Assembly: GCF_016055025.1 (NCBI RefSeq) | Contig: NZ_JAECVW010000001.1 | From: Thermoactinomyces intermedius | GTDB taxonomy: Bacteria > Bacillota > Bacilli > Thermoactinomycetales > Thermoactinomycetaceae | Length of the DNA: 64,000 bases | Direction: 5' to 3' (one strand) | Shown here: positions 16,660 to 24,619 of the stretch, piece after piece | Layout of the letters: every line of letters begins with the position of its first letter | Position numbering within the stretch: the stretch's first letter is position 1 | Translations under genes and position numbers: made by a program | Notes under the pieces: model-generated | Seen by the model: the letters and a program-made list of their open reading frames with translations, nothing else | The model's database searches: none | Told to the model about the DNA's origin: nothing

Positions 16660-18711
16660 ATGAGCAAACAATTACTGACTAAAGATTTCTTAGCAAAATA
16701 TCCTGATTTCCCTAGGCATATGGACGAATTAGGAAAGTTTGTTTATTACCGCACATATTCAAGATGGATTCCTGAGTTAAAAAGACGGGAAACTTGGAAA
16801 GAAACAGTTACAAGAGCAGTTGAGTATAATTGTTCTCTTGTTGATGCAGTCACGAAGGAAGAAGCTGAGAAGCTATTTGACAACATCTTTAACCTTCGTC
16901 AATTTCTGAGCGGGAGAACTTTGTGGATTGGGGGAACCGAAGCCGCTAAGAAATTCCCAATGGCAAATTTTAATTGTTCTTTTGTTGTTGTTGACGATTT
17001 TGAAGCTATTGACGATATATTTTATTTGTTGATGCTTGGTACCGGTACAGGCTTTAGAATCTTGAAAAGTGACGTTGATAAACTGCCCCGTGTGCGTACA
17101 CATTTACCGACAGAATTCAAACCATACAACCCGACACCAAAACATAAACGGGCTGAACACACGTCTTTGGCATTTGAAGGGGATAAAGCAATTATCAAGG
17201 TTGGCGACTCAAAAGAGGGATGGGTGCAGTCTCTATCTTTCTATCTGCGTCTGTTCTGGGACAAAAAATATAGAAATGTACAAAGCGTGTTAATTGATTT
17301 TGACGACGTTAGACCGAAAGGTGAGAGGTTGGAGACGTTCGGTGGTACTGCCTCAGGGCATGAATCCCTGAAAAACATGTTTGAGAAGATTCATGACGTC
17401 TTGACAACAGACCGATTTGCCCCTAAACCAGTTAACGGAAAGCTTCGTCCGATTCATATTTTAGATATCTGTAATATCATCGGGGAAAATGTTGTAGTTG
17501 GAGGAGTAAGAAGAACGGCAGAAAATGCACTGCTAGATGCTGATGATGAAGAAACGATTTTAGCGAAGAAAGATATTCACCTGTACCCAGATAAATACCA
17601 TAGATTCCTGTCTAACAACAGTATTTATTACACTTCAAAGCCGAGTTGGGAGAAAATAAAATGGCAATTTGATGTCTTAAAGGAAGAAGGGGAGCCTTGC
17701 TTCTTAAATGCTGAGGCGGCTCAAAAAAGACGCCCGAATTTCAACGGAGTTAATCCTTGCTTTGAAATCTTACTGGATTCCCGTGGTTTGTGTAACTTGA
17801 CAACGGTTAATGTACTGGCATTTGTCAAAGATGGGAAATTGGATATGAGAGGACTCTTAGAGGCTCAGCGTTTATCCGCAAGGGCAAGTTACCGCATGAC
17901 CAATGTCACATTGGAACTTCATAAATGGGATGAAATCCAAAAGCGTGACCGTTTGCTGGGTTGTAGTTTAACTGGTTGGAAAGATGCTATGGAAGCTTTA
18001 GGTTATGATTCTAAGAAAGAGGCAGAATTGCTGAGAAAATTAAAAGAAGTTGCAAGAAAGTCAGCCGACGAGTATGCAGATTCACTCGGACTTAACCGTC
18101 CATTGCTTGTAACAACTGTTAAACCTGAGGGAACGTTGTCGCAACTGTGCGGCGGAGTAAGTAGTGGATTACATCACACGCACGCTCCGCACTATATCCG
18201 ACGCATTAGAATTAACGCCCATGACCCACTCTTAAAAACTGTTGAAGAGCTTGGCTGGGCTACTCATAACGAAGTTGGGCAAGGAGAGTTTGTAAATGGT
18301 CGTTATGTTCCGGTGACAACTAAGGTAATTGACTTCCCTGTCAAATCACCTGTAAGCCGGACTAAATATGACGTAACTGCTATTGAGCAATTGGAAACCT
18401 ATTATAGATTCCAAGAAAACTATACTGAGCACAATAGTAGCAATACTATCTCAATTAAAGATGGCGAATGGGAAGATGTGGTTAAAAACGTTTGGGAGTT
18501 TTGGGACGACATGGTGGCTGTGTCGTTCTTGAAATTGGATAACCACGTTTACGAATTAGCACCGTATGAGACAGTAGACAAGAAGCAATATCAAGAACTT
18601 AAGTCTAAGATGAAGCCATTTGACCCCGAACTATTACAAAAATATGAAAACGGGGACGATTTTGATTTGGGTAATGAAGGCTGTGAAGGCGGTGCGTGCC
18701 CAATTAGATAA
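16660..18711 (+). CDS. nrdJ: Ribonucleoside-triphosphate reductase, adenosylcobalamin-dependent (class II)
   Basis: 683 residues. Seen: GTGTGFRILKSD, catalytic site NPCFEILLDSRGLCNLTTVN, QLCGGVSSGLHH, and the redox Cys pair of the C-terminal swinging arm CEGGACPIR. The length and the absence of an NrdB-type partner fit a monomeric B12-dependent enzyme. It supplies deoxynucleotides with the dUTPase, ThyX and dNMP kinase of the same region. AAGGGG precedes ATG 16660. Confidence 0.88.
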   Translation: MSKQLLTKDFLAKYPDFPRHMDELGKFVYYRTYSRWIPELKRRETWKETVTRAVEYNCSLVDAVTKEEAEKLFDNIFNLRQFLSGRTLWIGGTEAAKKFPMANFNCSFVVVDDFEAIDDIFYLLMLGTGTGFRILKSDVDKLPRVRTHLPTEFKPYNPTPKHKRAEHTSLAFEGDKAIIKVGDSKEGWVQSLSFYLRLFWDKKYRNVQSVLIDFDDVRPKGERLETFGGTASGHESLKNMFEKIHDVLTTDRFAPKPVNGKLRPIHILDICNIIGENVVVGGVRRTAENALLDADDEETILAKKDIHLYPDKYHRFLSNNSIYYTSKPSWEKIKWQFDVLKEEGEPCFLNAEAAQKRRPNFNGVNPCFEILLDSRGLCNLTTVNVLAFVKDGKLDMRGLLEAQRLSARASYRMTNVTLELHKWDEIQKRDRLLGCSLTGWKDAMEALGYDSKKEAELLRKLKEVARKSADEYADSLGLNRPLLVTTVKPEGTLSQLCGGVSSGLHHTHAPHYIRRIRINAHDPLLKTVEELGWATHNEVGQGEFVNGRYVPVTTKVIDFPVKSPVSRTKYDVTAIEQLETYYRFQENYTEHNSSNTISIKDGEWEDVVKNVWEFWDDMVAVSFLKLDNHVYELAPYETVDKKQYQELKSKMKPFDPELLQKYENGDDFDLGNEGCEGGACPIR

Positions 18712-18722
18712 TACAACATACC

Positions 18723-18764
18723 TCTCCCTGCCAAGTTCGGTGGGGAGATTTTTTTTTTTTTTTT
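18723..18764 (+). terminator. Terminator after ribonucleotide reductase
   Basis: TCTCCCTGCC/GGTGGGGAGA stem (8 of 10 paired as Watson-Crick), 6-nt loop, then a run of about 16 Ts. Confidence 0.85.
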
Positions 18765-18780
18765 ATATTTTTTCAATCCC

Positions 18781-18836
18781 AATGTCCAATCTAGCACTTC
18801 TTTTGCCCACTACGTTAGGTGAATAGGGGATAGAAG
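18781..18836 (+). promoter_or_regulatory. Conserved phage promoter-like element, copy E
   Basis: TGTCCA 18783-18788, 22-nt gap, TACGTTAGGTGAATAGGG from 18811. It follows a terminator and T-rich DNA. Confidence 0.8.
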
Positions 18837-18882
18837 AGGCTCCCCAAAGACAGAAAATCTAGAAAGATAAGGAGAGATTGCA

Positions 18883-19032
18883 ATGGGTATTAACGAGGCA
18901 TACGAACGTTATGTAATGGGTGAAATTGACGAAGAAGAATACTTAGATATGGTTTATGGCGGTCAAATCAACTTAACGAGAAATGAAAAGATTTTCCGAC
19001 AAAGCAAGGTTGAGGAGGTAGTGGAAAGATGA
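18883..19032 (+). CDS. Small acidic protein, 49 aa
   Basis: ATG 18883 preceded by AAGGAGAG. Product MGINEAYERYVMGEIDEEEY ... VEEVVER. Ends ATGA-overlapping the next start at 19029, indicating translational coupling. Unrecognised. Confidence 0.7.
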   Translation: MGINEAYERYVMGEIDEEEYLDMVYGGQINLTRNEKIFRQSKVEEVVER

Positions 19033-19304
19033 GTACTGTCCGTGATTTTTTGGAATGGATTGACGAAGTTGAAGAAATATATACCTCTAGAAGGTTTAAA
19101 TATAAAGCGTTTGTTGTTAGAGACGTTGTTTATGAGTATATTTACCGATTTGGCGATACTTCAACGGTTGAAGAATTTTCAAGCTGGGTTAGCTATGAAG
19201 CCTCATCAACTGACAACTATGCTTTCATTGAAGACTTGGCGTTAGTTGAGGAGTTTTTATATCAATATCAATTTGGGGTGATGGGTTATGAAGAAAGATG
19301 TTAA
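19029..19304 (+). CDS. Hypothetical protein, 91 aa
   Basis: Acidic, aromatic-rich (DFLEWIDEVEEIYTSRRFKY; YAFIEDLALVEEFLYQYQFG). Coupled to its neighbours by overlaps on both sides (4 nt before, 17 nt after). Unrecognised. Confidence 0.7.
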   Translation: MSTVRDFLEWIDEVEEIYTSRRFKYKAFVVRDVVYEYIYRFGDTSTVEEFSSWVSYEASSTDNYAFIEDLALVEEFLYQYQFGVMGYEERC

Positions 19305-19764
19305 GGTTCTTAAAGTTAAGAAAATGCATCCAACAGCAATAATTCCGAAGTATCAAACTGAAGGAGCCGCCGGGCTTGACCTTCATGCTTGCCTTAGGGA
19401 ACCCGTTATCATTGAGCCCGGCGGACGCAAGTTAATTAGTACTGGAGTTGCTATTCAATTGCCAGAAGGATATGAGGCGCAAATTAGACCTCGTTCCGGT
19501 TTGGCGTTAAAGCACGGAATCACAATCGCCAATTCACCGGGCACTGTGGATTGTGACTATAGGGGAGAGGTTGGCGTGATTTTGGTTAATTTCAGTGATA
19601 TCCCTTTTAAAGTTAACCATGGTGACCGCATCGCCCAAATGGTCATTGCCAAGTATACTACAGTGAATTTTGAAGAAGTTGACGAACTTGATGAAACCGA
19701 AAGAGGAGGCGATGCCTTTGGGAGCACAGGAATCAATTGCCGGAATTTATCTAATAAAGAATAA
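19288..19764 (+). CDS. dut: dUTP diphosphatase
   Basis: 158 residues, trimeric dUTPase type. Motif 1 AAGLDLHA, motif 2 PRSGLALKHG, motif 3 GTVDCDYRGEV, motif 4 HGDRIAQMVI, motif 5 RGGDAFGSTG. The tail after motif 5 (INCRNLSNKE) is unusual. A second copy of motif 5 ends the following GIY-YIG gene, so the 3' end here appears to have been replaced when that gene arrived. Confidence 0.95.
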   Translation: MKKDVKVLKVKKMHPTAIIPKYQTEGAAGLDLHACLREPVIIEPGGRKLISTGVAIQLPEGYEAQIRPRSGLALKHGITIANSPGTVDCDYRGEVGVILVNFSDIPFKVNHGDRIAQMVIAKYTTVNFEEVDELDETERGGDAFGSTGINCRNLSNKE

Positions 19765-20455
19765 CATTACTAATAAAATTTATGTCGGTAGTTCAGCGAA
19801 TATAGAACGAAGATGGAAGGAACATAAAAAAAGTTTAAATGCTGGAACCCACCACAGCCCGCATTTACAAGCCTCTTGGGACAAATATGGAAAAGAGGCT
19901 TTTTCCTTTTCGATTATTGAAGTTGTTGACGATGTTAACAACCTTATAGATAGGGAACAGTTCTGGCTTGATGAATTAAAGCCTTATAAAGAAGATATTG
20001 GCTATAACATTCTTCCCAATGCCTACTCAAGACGAGGTGTCCCTTTGTCGGAAGAAGCAAAGCAAAAAATGATTGAAACCAAACTTTCCAAACGGATTAC
20101 TGTTACTTGTGTAAATTGTGGTCGTACTGAGAGAGTGCCCAAATCAAGAGCAAAATATTATACCACTTGTTCTGTGGAATGTCTTGCTGAGTTAAATAGG
20201 CGGAGGTACAGCAATAGTGTTGAGATTGAATGTCCTATTTGTCATTCGGTATTTAAAGTTAAACCAAGCCAGTTGAAGAAAAGAAAGTGCTGTAGCAGAG
20301 CGTGTTCTGCAAAATACCGCAAGCAAAAATTCACTGGCAAATCTAATCCCAACTACAGGCATGGGAAGTATGTAAAAGCTGTTGGACAAACTAAAGAAGT
20401 TGACGATTTCGACGAAGGTTTTGACCGAGGCGGTGGCTTCGGTAGTACCGGAAAG
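19673..20455 (+). mobile_element. GIY-YIG insertion flanked by two versions of the dUTPase 3' end
   Basis: Left copy from 19673 begins AAGAAGTTGACGA and encodes EEVDELDETERGGDAFGSTG; right copy from about 20394 begins AAAGAAGTTGACGA and encodes KEVDDFDEGFDRGGGFGSTG. The insert is about 720 bp. The right copy is probably the original tail and the left copy a rebuilt one, diverged at nucleotide level but preserving the nucleotide-lid motif. Confidence 0.7.
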
Positions 20456-20458
20456 TAA
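19718..20458 (+). CDS. GIY-YIG homing endonuclease fused at its end to a dUTPase motif
   Basis: About 246 residues. GIY-YIG core AGIYLIKNNITNKIYVGSSA and RRWKEHKK; a NUMOD-type segment RRGVPLSEEAKQKMIETK; two zinc fingers (CVNCGRTERV..TTCSVEC and CPICHSVFKV..CCSRAC) for DNA binding; then GKSNPNYRHGKY. The last 20 residues (VDDFDEGFDRGGGFGSTGK) are a dUTPase C-terminus. Start is uncertain: TTG 19718 has GAGGAGG 8 nt upstream; ATG 19691 and 19712 are alternatives. Confidence 0.85.
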   Translation: MGAQESIAGIYLIKNNITNKIYVGSSANIERRWKEHKKSLNAGTHHSPHLQASWDKYGKEAFSFSIIEVVDDVNNLIDREQFWLDELKPYKEDIGYNILPNAYSRRGVPLSEEAKQKMIETKLSKRITVTCVNCGRTERVPKSRAKYYTTCSVECLAELNRRRYSNSVEIECPICHSVFKVKPSQLKKRKCCSRACSAKYRKQKFTGKSNPNYRHGKYVKAVGQTKEVDDFDEGFDRGGGFGSTGK

Positions 20459-20483
20459 ACACGACGACAAGAGAATTTGAACA

Positions 20484-20514
20484 AAAGAGCCTGCATCACT
20501 GCGGGTTCTTTTTT
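20484..20514 (+). terminator. Terminator
   Basis: AAGAGCCTGCA/TGCGGGTTCTT pair fully if G-U pairs are allowed, followed by six Ts. Confidence 0.75.
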
Positions 20515-20548
20515 ATCGCAAAAAATCAGAGAGAAAGGGAGAGGCAAA

Positions 20549-21076
20549 ATGGCACAAAAAACTTACGGATTCCAAGCACAATTGAAGGTCGGAGAGTTGG
20601 GAGAGGAAACATTGGATGCGTTCTTTGCTGAAAAGGGATATGAAATTAAAAATGTGACAATGAAGGAGCAAAGACGAGGTATTGACCGTATCTTCGTGAA
20701 AGACGGAAAAGAAGTGAATGTTGAATATAAAACGGATGCTTTAACTGCACGAACCGGTAATGTTTTTATTGAAACTGTATCATCAAATAAATCTGGTGCT
20801 CCTGGTTGGGCAGTTAAGACGCAGGCTGATTATGTTGTTTACTATGTTCCGGGTTATAAACAAGCATTGCTTTTAAAGCCGGAGTATTTACGTTCAAAGA
20901 TTCCGTATTGGTTGTTCGAGTATCGTCAACGTCCGGTTAGGAACAAAGGATATATGACATTTGGAATTCCCGTTCCGTGGGAGGTGCTGAAAAAAGATTG
21001 TCAAGTTTTAAATATTGATGTCTCTGTTGACGAAGTTGACTCTGTCAACGAGGAGGCGGCAGTAGGTGAGAATTAA
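20549..21076 (+). CDS. PD-(D/E)XK-type nuclease-like protein
   Basis: 175 residues. GIDRIFVKDGKEVNVEYKTD gives the D...ExK arrangement of restriction-like nucleases. GAGAGG precedes ATG 20549. Whether it cuts DNA is untested; it may act in recombination or end processing. Its 3' end overlaps the Mom-like gene. Confidence 0.65.
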   Translation: MAQKTYGFQAQLKVGELGEETLDAFFAEKGYEIKNVTMKEQRRGIDRIFVKDGKEVNVEYKTDALTARTGNVFIETVSSNKSGAPGWAVKTQADYVVYYVPGYKQALLLKPEYLRSKIPYWLFEYRQRPVRNKGYMTFGIPVPWEVLKKDCQVLNIDVSVDEVDSVNEEAAVGEN

Positions 21077-21686
21077 AGATATGTCGGTTGAGTTGTGTGA
21101 TGTTAGCGAGGTACGAGATTTCATCACAAAATGGCACTATTCAGGCGGCATTAACGGCGTGCGTAGTCGATACTGTTTCAAATTGCTGTACGACGGGGAA
21201 ATAATCGGAGCCGCCATCTTCGGTGGCGTTGCTATGGCTAACGTGTGGAAAAAGTACGTGAGTCGTGAAGAGGATTTGTTAGAATTACGACGTCTATGCT
21301 GTATTGATGACACGCCGAAGAATACGGAAAGTTACTTTATAGGTCAATGTTTGAGGTGGCTGTTGAATAACACGGAGGTAAAAAAGGTCATTAGTTATGC
21401 GGATATGGATTATGGTCATAGTGGGATTATATACCGGGCAACAAACTTTGAATATTTAGGAAAAACGAGTACGGGAAGGGTTATTTTATATCAAGGAAAG
21501 AGATATCACGATAAAGCGATTAGAACAAAATACAAAGGTAAATTAAAACCATTTGCTCAACGGTTGCGGGAAGCCTTAGAACGTGGCGATGCTACCTATA
21601 CCAGAACAAAGGGTAAGCATCGCTATTTGTATGACCTTGAGGCAAGGAGAAAGAAGAAAGGAAAGGGTGATGGATATGAACGTTAA
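21066..21686 (+). CDS. Mom-like DNA modification protein (GNAT fold)
   Basis: 206 residues. KWHYSGGINGVRSRYCF, GEIIGAAIFGGVAMANVWKK, ELRRLCCIDDTPKNTESYFI and YADMDYGHSGIIYRATNF match the Mom family, whose Mu member converts adenine in DNA to a carbamoylmethyl derivative that blocks restriction. GTG 21066 has AGGAGG upstream; ATG 21081 also possible. The C-terminus is very basic (ARRKKKGKGDG), suiting DNA binding. Confidence 0.75.
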   Translation: MRIKDMSVELCDVSEVRDFITKWHYSGGINGVRSRYCFKLLYDGEIIGAAIFGGVAMANVWKKYVSREEDLLELRRLCCIDDTPKNTESYFIGQCLRWLLNNTEVKKVISYADMDYGHSGIIYRATNFEYLGKTSTGRVILYQGKRYHDKAIRTKYKGKLKPFAQRLREALERGDATYTRTKGKHRYLYDLEARRKKKGKGDGYER

Positions 21687-22428
21687 ATTAATTGCCCACA
21701 CCCAGCTAGCTATGGACTTTATGGGTAAATTAAATGATACAACAGCTGAGGGATACTTGAGTGAAAAAATGACAGACGGCCAAGCGGTAGCACTCACCGC
21801 CATCCGGACTTGTTACAGCCACTTACTGCCTAGTGACATTTTGAATTCCGAGTATGAAAAGTACTTTGAGAAGCAGGCAACCGACGGGAAAGGCGGAACG
21901 GAAGCGGACAGACTTATCCGACATATCATAAACTCCGGACATCTTAGCACGATGGAACATCTTTCCTTTACATTTGCTATCGAGGGTGTAAGCCGTTCTC
22001 TGCTAGCTCAACTTACACGGCATAGAATTGGCTTTAGTTATTCTGTCCAGTCTCAACGGTTCACAAAATTTGGTTCGAATGACCGTTCTGGCGGTGCTGG
22101 GTATGTTATTCCACATACGATTGAAGACAACCCAGAGGCGTTATCTATCTATAGTAACTTCACTGAAGAAATGCAAAGAGCTTATGATAATCTGCGAAAA
22201 TTGGGCATCCCTGCAGAAGATGCCCGCTATGTACTGAGTAATGGCGTTACCTGTAACTTGGTTATGACCGCTAATTTAAGAGCGCTTTTGGACTTTTACA
22301 GCAAAAGGAACGAAAACACACATGCTCAATGGGAAATTAAGCAGCTTGCTGAACAATTACGGGAGGAAGTAACGAAAGTTGAAAATTGGTTAGAACCGTT
22401 TTTCGAGAAAATAAAAGGAGGTAAATAA
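21676..22428 (+). CDS. thyX: Flavin-dependent thymidylate synthase ThyX
   Basis: About 250 residues. The ThyX signature is seen as LTRHRIGFSYSVQSQRF, with STMEHLSFTFAIEGVSR before it and VTCNLVMTANLRALLDFY after. Starts at ATG 21676 or 21670, both inside the preceding gene's 3' end. It makes dTMP from dUMP using FAD and methylenetetrahydrofolate. Confidence 0.93.
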   Translation: MNVKLIAHTQLAMDFMGKLNDTTAEGYLSEKMTDGQAVALTAIRTCYSHLLPSDILNSEYEKYFEKQATDGKGGTEADRLIRHIINSGHLSTMEHLSFTFAIEGVSRSLLAQLTRHRIGFSYSVQSQRFTKFGSNDRSGGAGYVIPHTIEDNPEALSIYSNFTEEMQRAYDNLRKLGIPAEDARYVLSNGVTCNLVMTANLRALLDFYSKRNENTHAQWEIKQLAEQLREEVTKVENWLEPFFEKIKGGK

Positions 22429-22542
22429 TTGTGTGCCTGCGATTAAAACGCCTTCAATCTGGAAAAGACCAATAAACCTTCTGACTATCAAAAGCGGTTG
22501 TTTCAGAATGATTTTTGACAAGCTAAAAACAAAGTAGGAACA

Positions 22543-22575
22543 AGGCATGTACCACATTCGGTACGTGCCTTTTTT
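22543..22575 (+). terminator. Terminator after thyX
   Basis: AGGCATGTACC/GGTACGTGCCT (one G-U pair), loop ACATTC, then T-run. The 110 nt before it hold no supported gene. Confidence 0.9.
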
Positions 22576-22600
22576 GTTCTTAGAAAAAATTTTTTTCTTG

Positions 22601-22655
22601 AATGTCCACTTAGGGTACTCACTCGCCCACTACGTTAGATGAAAAGAATTAAAGG
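22601..22655 (+). promoter_or_regulatory. Conserved phage promoter-like element, copy F
   Basis: TGTCCA 22603-22608, 22-nt gap, TACGTTAGATGAAAAG from 22631; AAAAAATTTTTTTC just upstream. Confidence 0.8.
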
Positions 22656-22665
22656 AGGAGACTGC

Positions 22666-23208
22666 ATGGAAATGAGAATCGCACTAACCGGAAAAGCTGG
22701 TGCTGGAAAAGATAGCGTAGCTGATTTGTTAGTAGAAAATTGCGGATTTGAAAGACTAGCGTTTGCAGATGCATTGAAGGAGTTTGACCGTCAGATTTTC
22801 GGAGAGAGCAAGGTCAAAAATCGCCGGAGACTCCAAGAACTAGGTCAATTATGCCGCAAATTTGATGAGGAGGTTTGGATTAAGCACCTTGATAAGAAGC
22901 TGGAACAAGCGGGAGAAAGAGTGGTTATTACAGACCTTCGACAGATGAACGAGTATGAGTTTTGTAAGCGAAAAGGATTCGTCATCGTCAAAGTGCATGC
23001 GGACGATGATGTGAGACTGGAAAGGCTAAAAGCTAGAGGCGACAACTTCCAACCTGAGGATTTACGTCACGAGACCGAGTTGGCGGTGGACGATATACCA
23101 TATGACCAACTCATCGACAATAACGGAGATTATGAAGCGTTAGTTGTGCAAGTACTGATGCTTATTAATTCTTACGCAAACAAATTAAACTCTTGGAGAC
23201 TTCCTTGA
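22666..23208 (+). CDS. Deoxynucleoside monophosphate kinase
   Basis: 180 residues with an N-terminal P-loop ALTGKAGAGKDSVADLL, FADALKEFDRQIF, and lid-type RLERLKARGD. This matches phage dNMP kinases that phosphorylate dNMPs for DNA synthesis. AAAGGAGGAG lies just before ATG 22666. Confidence 0.82.
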   Translation: MEMRIALTGKAGAGKDSVADLLVENCGFERLAFADALKEFDRQIFGESKVKNRRRLQELGQLCRKFDEEVWIKHLDKKLEQAGERVVITDLRQMNEYEFCKRKGFVIVKVHADDDVRLERLKARGDNFQPEDLRHETELAVDDIPYDQLIDNNGDYEALVVQVLMLINSYANKLNSWRLP

Positions 23209-23223
23209 CTTAAGTATAGTAAA

Positions 23224-23249
23224 AAGACATCCAACAACTCGGATGTCTT
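23224..23249. terminator. Bidirectional terminator between convergent genes
   Basis: AAGACATCC/GGATGTCTT 9-bp perfect stem, 8-nt loop; A-rich on one side and T-rich on the other. Confidence 0.85.
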
Positions 23250-23250
23250 C

Positions 23251-23643
23251 TTACCCTTTAATGTTTTCCAAGTCAGGAGCGGCAAAGCCTCTTTCTTGGA
23301 AGCAATACCAATCACCATCTTTCCCGACATATTCATAATGGATGGGAGCGTTAGAAATATCGATTTTGAATCGGTCAATGAATTTCCGTGCACTGATGAA
23401 GCGGAACTTCCCAAAGGTTATCGGATTCTTGCCGGGAATCTTAACAATTTCAGGCTTAGCAAAACAAATCCGATGGTTAACACTGTCATAACCAAGATAA
23501 ACCTTGAAAGGTGCGACAGTATCTTTGATTCCGAAGAACTCCTGAGCCTGTTTGCTCAAGTACAAACGGCGGGAAGAATCGAGTGTTACGATAATGTCTG
23601 ACGTTTTTCTAATATCATCATCGGAATAAACTTCAATTGGCAT
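23251..23643 (-). CDS. Minus-strand protein with AbrB-like central segment, 130 aa
   Basis: It runs against the surrounding plus-strand early genes and has its own sigma-A-type promoter, so it may be made in the lysogen. LDSSRRLYLSKQAQEFFGIK and HRICFAKPEIVKI resemble the swapped-hairpin AbrB/SpoVT fold weakly. A repressor or antitoxin-like role is speculative. AGGAGG lies before ATG 23643. Confidence 0.6.
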   Translation of the reverse strand: MPIEVYSDDDIRKTSDIIVTLDSSRRLYLSKQAQEFFGIKDTVAPFKVYLGYDSVNHRICFAKPEIVKIPGKNPITFGKFRFISARKFIDRFKIDISNAPIHYEYVGKDGDWYCFQERGFAAPDLENIKG

Positions 23644-23687
23644 AAGATTTCCTCCTAATTAAATTTTCTAAATCGACGTCAGCGACT

Positions 23688-23716
23688 ATATTAACTATTT
23701 TCGATTTGAATGTCAA
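23688..23716 (-). promoter_or_regulatory. Sigma-A-type promoter of the minus-strand gene
   Basis: TTGACA (23716-23711), 17-nt spacer, TAATAT (23693-23688) on the minus strand. Confidence 0.8.
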
Positions 23717-23743
23717 GATAAACATTTAAAGGAGATGATTATT

Positions 23744-23914
23744 GTGAAAATTACAAGCAGAAAAATCTTCACTTTTGAGTTGTCCGAACAGGAAGTACAA
23801 GCACTAATTAACGACCTAGGTAATGTTCCATATGAAATTTTAGTCGATACAGAGATTTTGTTTGACCTCCTTGGAAAGCTTCTTGCTGAAAAAGTCGAAA
23901 GGAGTGATGTTTAA
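23744..23914 (+). CDS. Small hypothetical protein, 56 aa
   Basis: GTG 23744 with AAAGGAG 9 nt upstream; MKITSRKIFTFELSEQEVQA ... AEKVERSDV. Stop overlaps the next start (TAATG). Unrecognised. Confidence 0.65.
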   Translation: MKITSRKIFTFELSEQEVQALINDLGNVPYEILVDTEILFDLLGKLLAEKVERSDV

Positions 23915-24564
23915 TGATTAAGAAACCCTTTGTTGTGTTGGATTTGGAGACTACAGGGCTTAACCCGGTTAAAGACCAAATTATCGAAATCGGAGCAGTT
24001 AAGTTTGACCCGAACAGCTATGAGGTTTTAGGCGAATATCATACACTCGTAAAACTAAATGAGGGTGATTTGCCAGCTAACATTTCAATGCTGACGGGAA
24101 TCAGACGTGAAGATTTGGAAAGTGGAAAGTCAGAGGAAGAGGCGGTAAAAGAATTAGTTGACTTTGTAGGCAACTCCATTATTTTAGGACATCACTTACC
24201 ATTTGACTTAAGTTTCATTGCTCGTTACCACGAGTTAGAAAATGACTTTATTGACACCAAGTCAATGGCATACATGGTAAATCCAAACGTAAGCACGAGT
24301 TTAAAGGCTTTATGCAAACGCTACGAAATTAATAATAAAGCTCCCCACCGTGCCTTGAATGATGCGCGGGCTACATGGCTTGTTTTCCATGAGCTTTTCT
24401 TTTTGTTGAATAGGGAAGAGTCGGAAATTTGGACTGAGGATAATTTGCAAAAAGTGCTAAATACTCTTGTGATTGGAGAGCGGGGCTTGAGATATGTTCC
24501 TTACTCGACGGAAGTAATGTATAAGAAAGTTTCACATTTAATTCCATTCTCAAATTTGGCGTAG
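23914..24564 (+). CDS. DnaQ/PolC-type 3'-5' exonuclease (DEDDh)
   Basis: 216 residues. FVVLDLETTGLNPVKDQIIE (DxE), LGHHLPFDLSFIARYHE (D), and HRALNDARATW (H...D) complete the DEDDh set. It may proofread for or process DNA with the phage replisome. The final 12 codons lie in a DNA segment that is repeated 1.29 kb downstream, after the TnpB element. Confidence 0.88.
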   Translation: MIKKPFVVLDLETTGLNPVKDQIIEIGAVKFDPNSYEVLGEYHTLVKLNEGDLPANISMLTGIRREDLESGKSEEEAVKELVDFVGNSIILGHHLPFDLSFIARYHELENDFIDTKSMAYMVNPNVSTSLKALCKRYEINNKAPHRALNDARATWLVFHELFFLLNREESEIWTEDNLQKVLNTLVIGERGLRYVPYSTEVMYKKVSHLIPFSNLA

Positions 24565-24619
24565 GGGAAAAACCTACGCCTTTAGGCTTATAGCATATAC
24601 AAAAGGGAGGTGAAAATCA

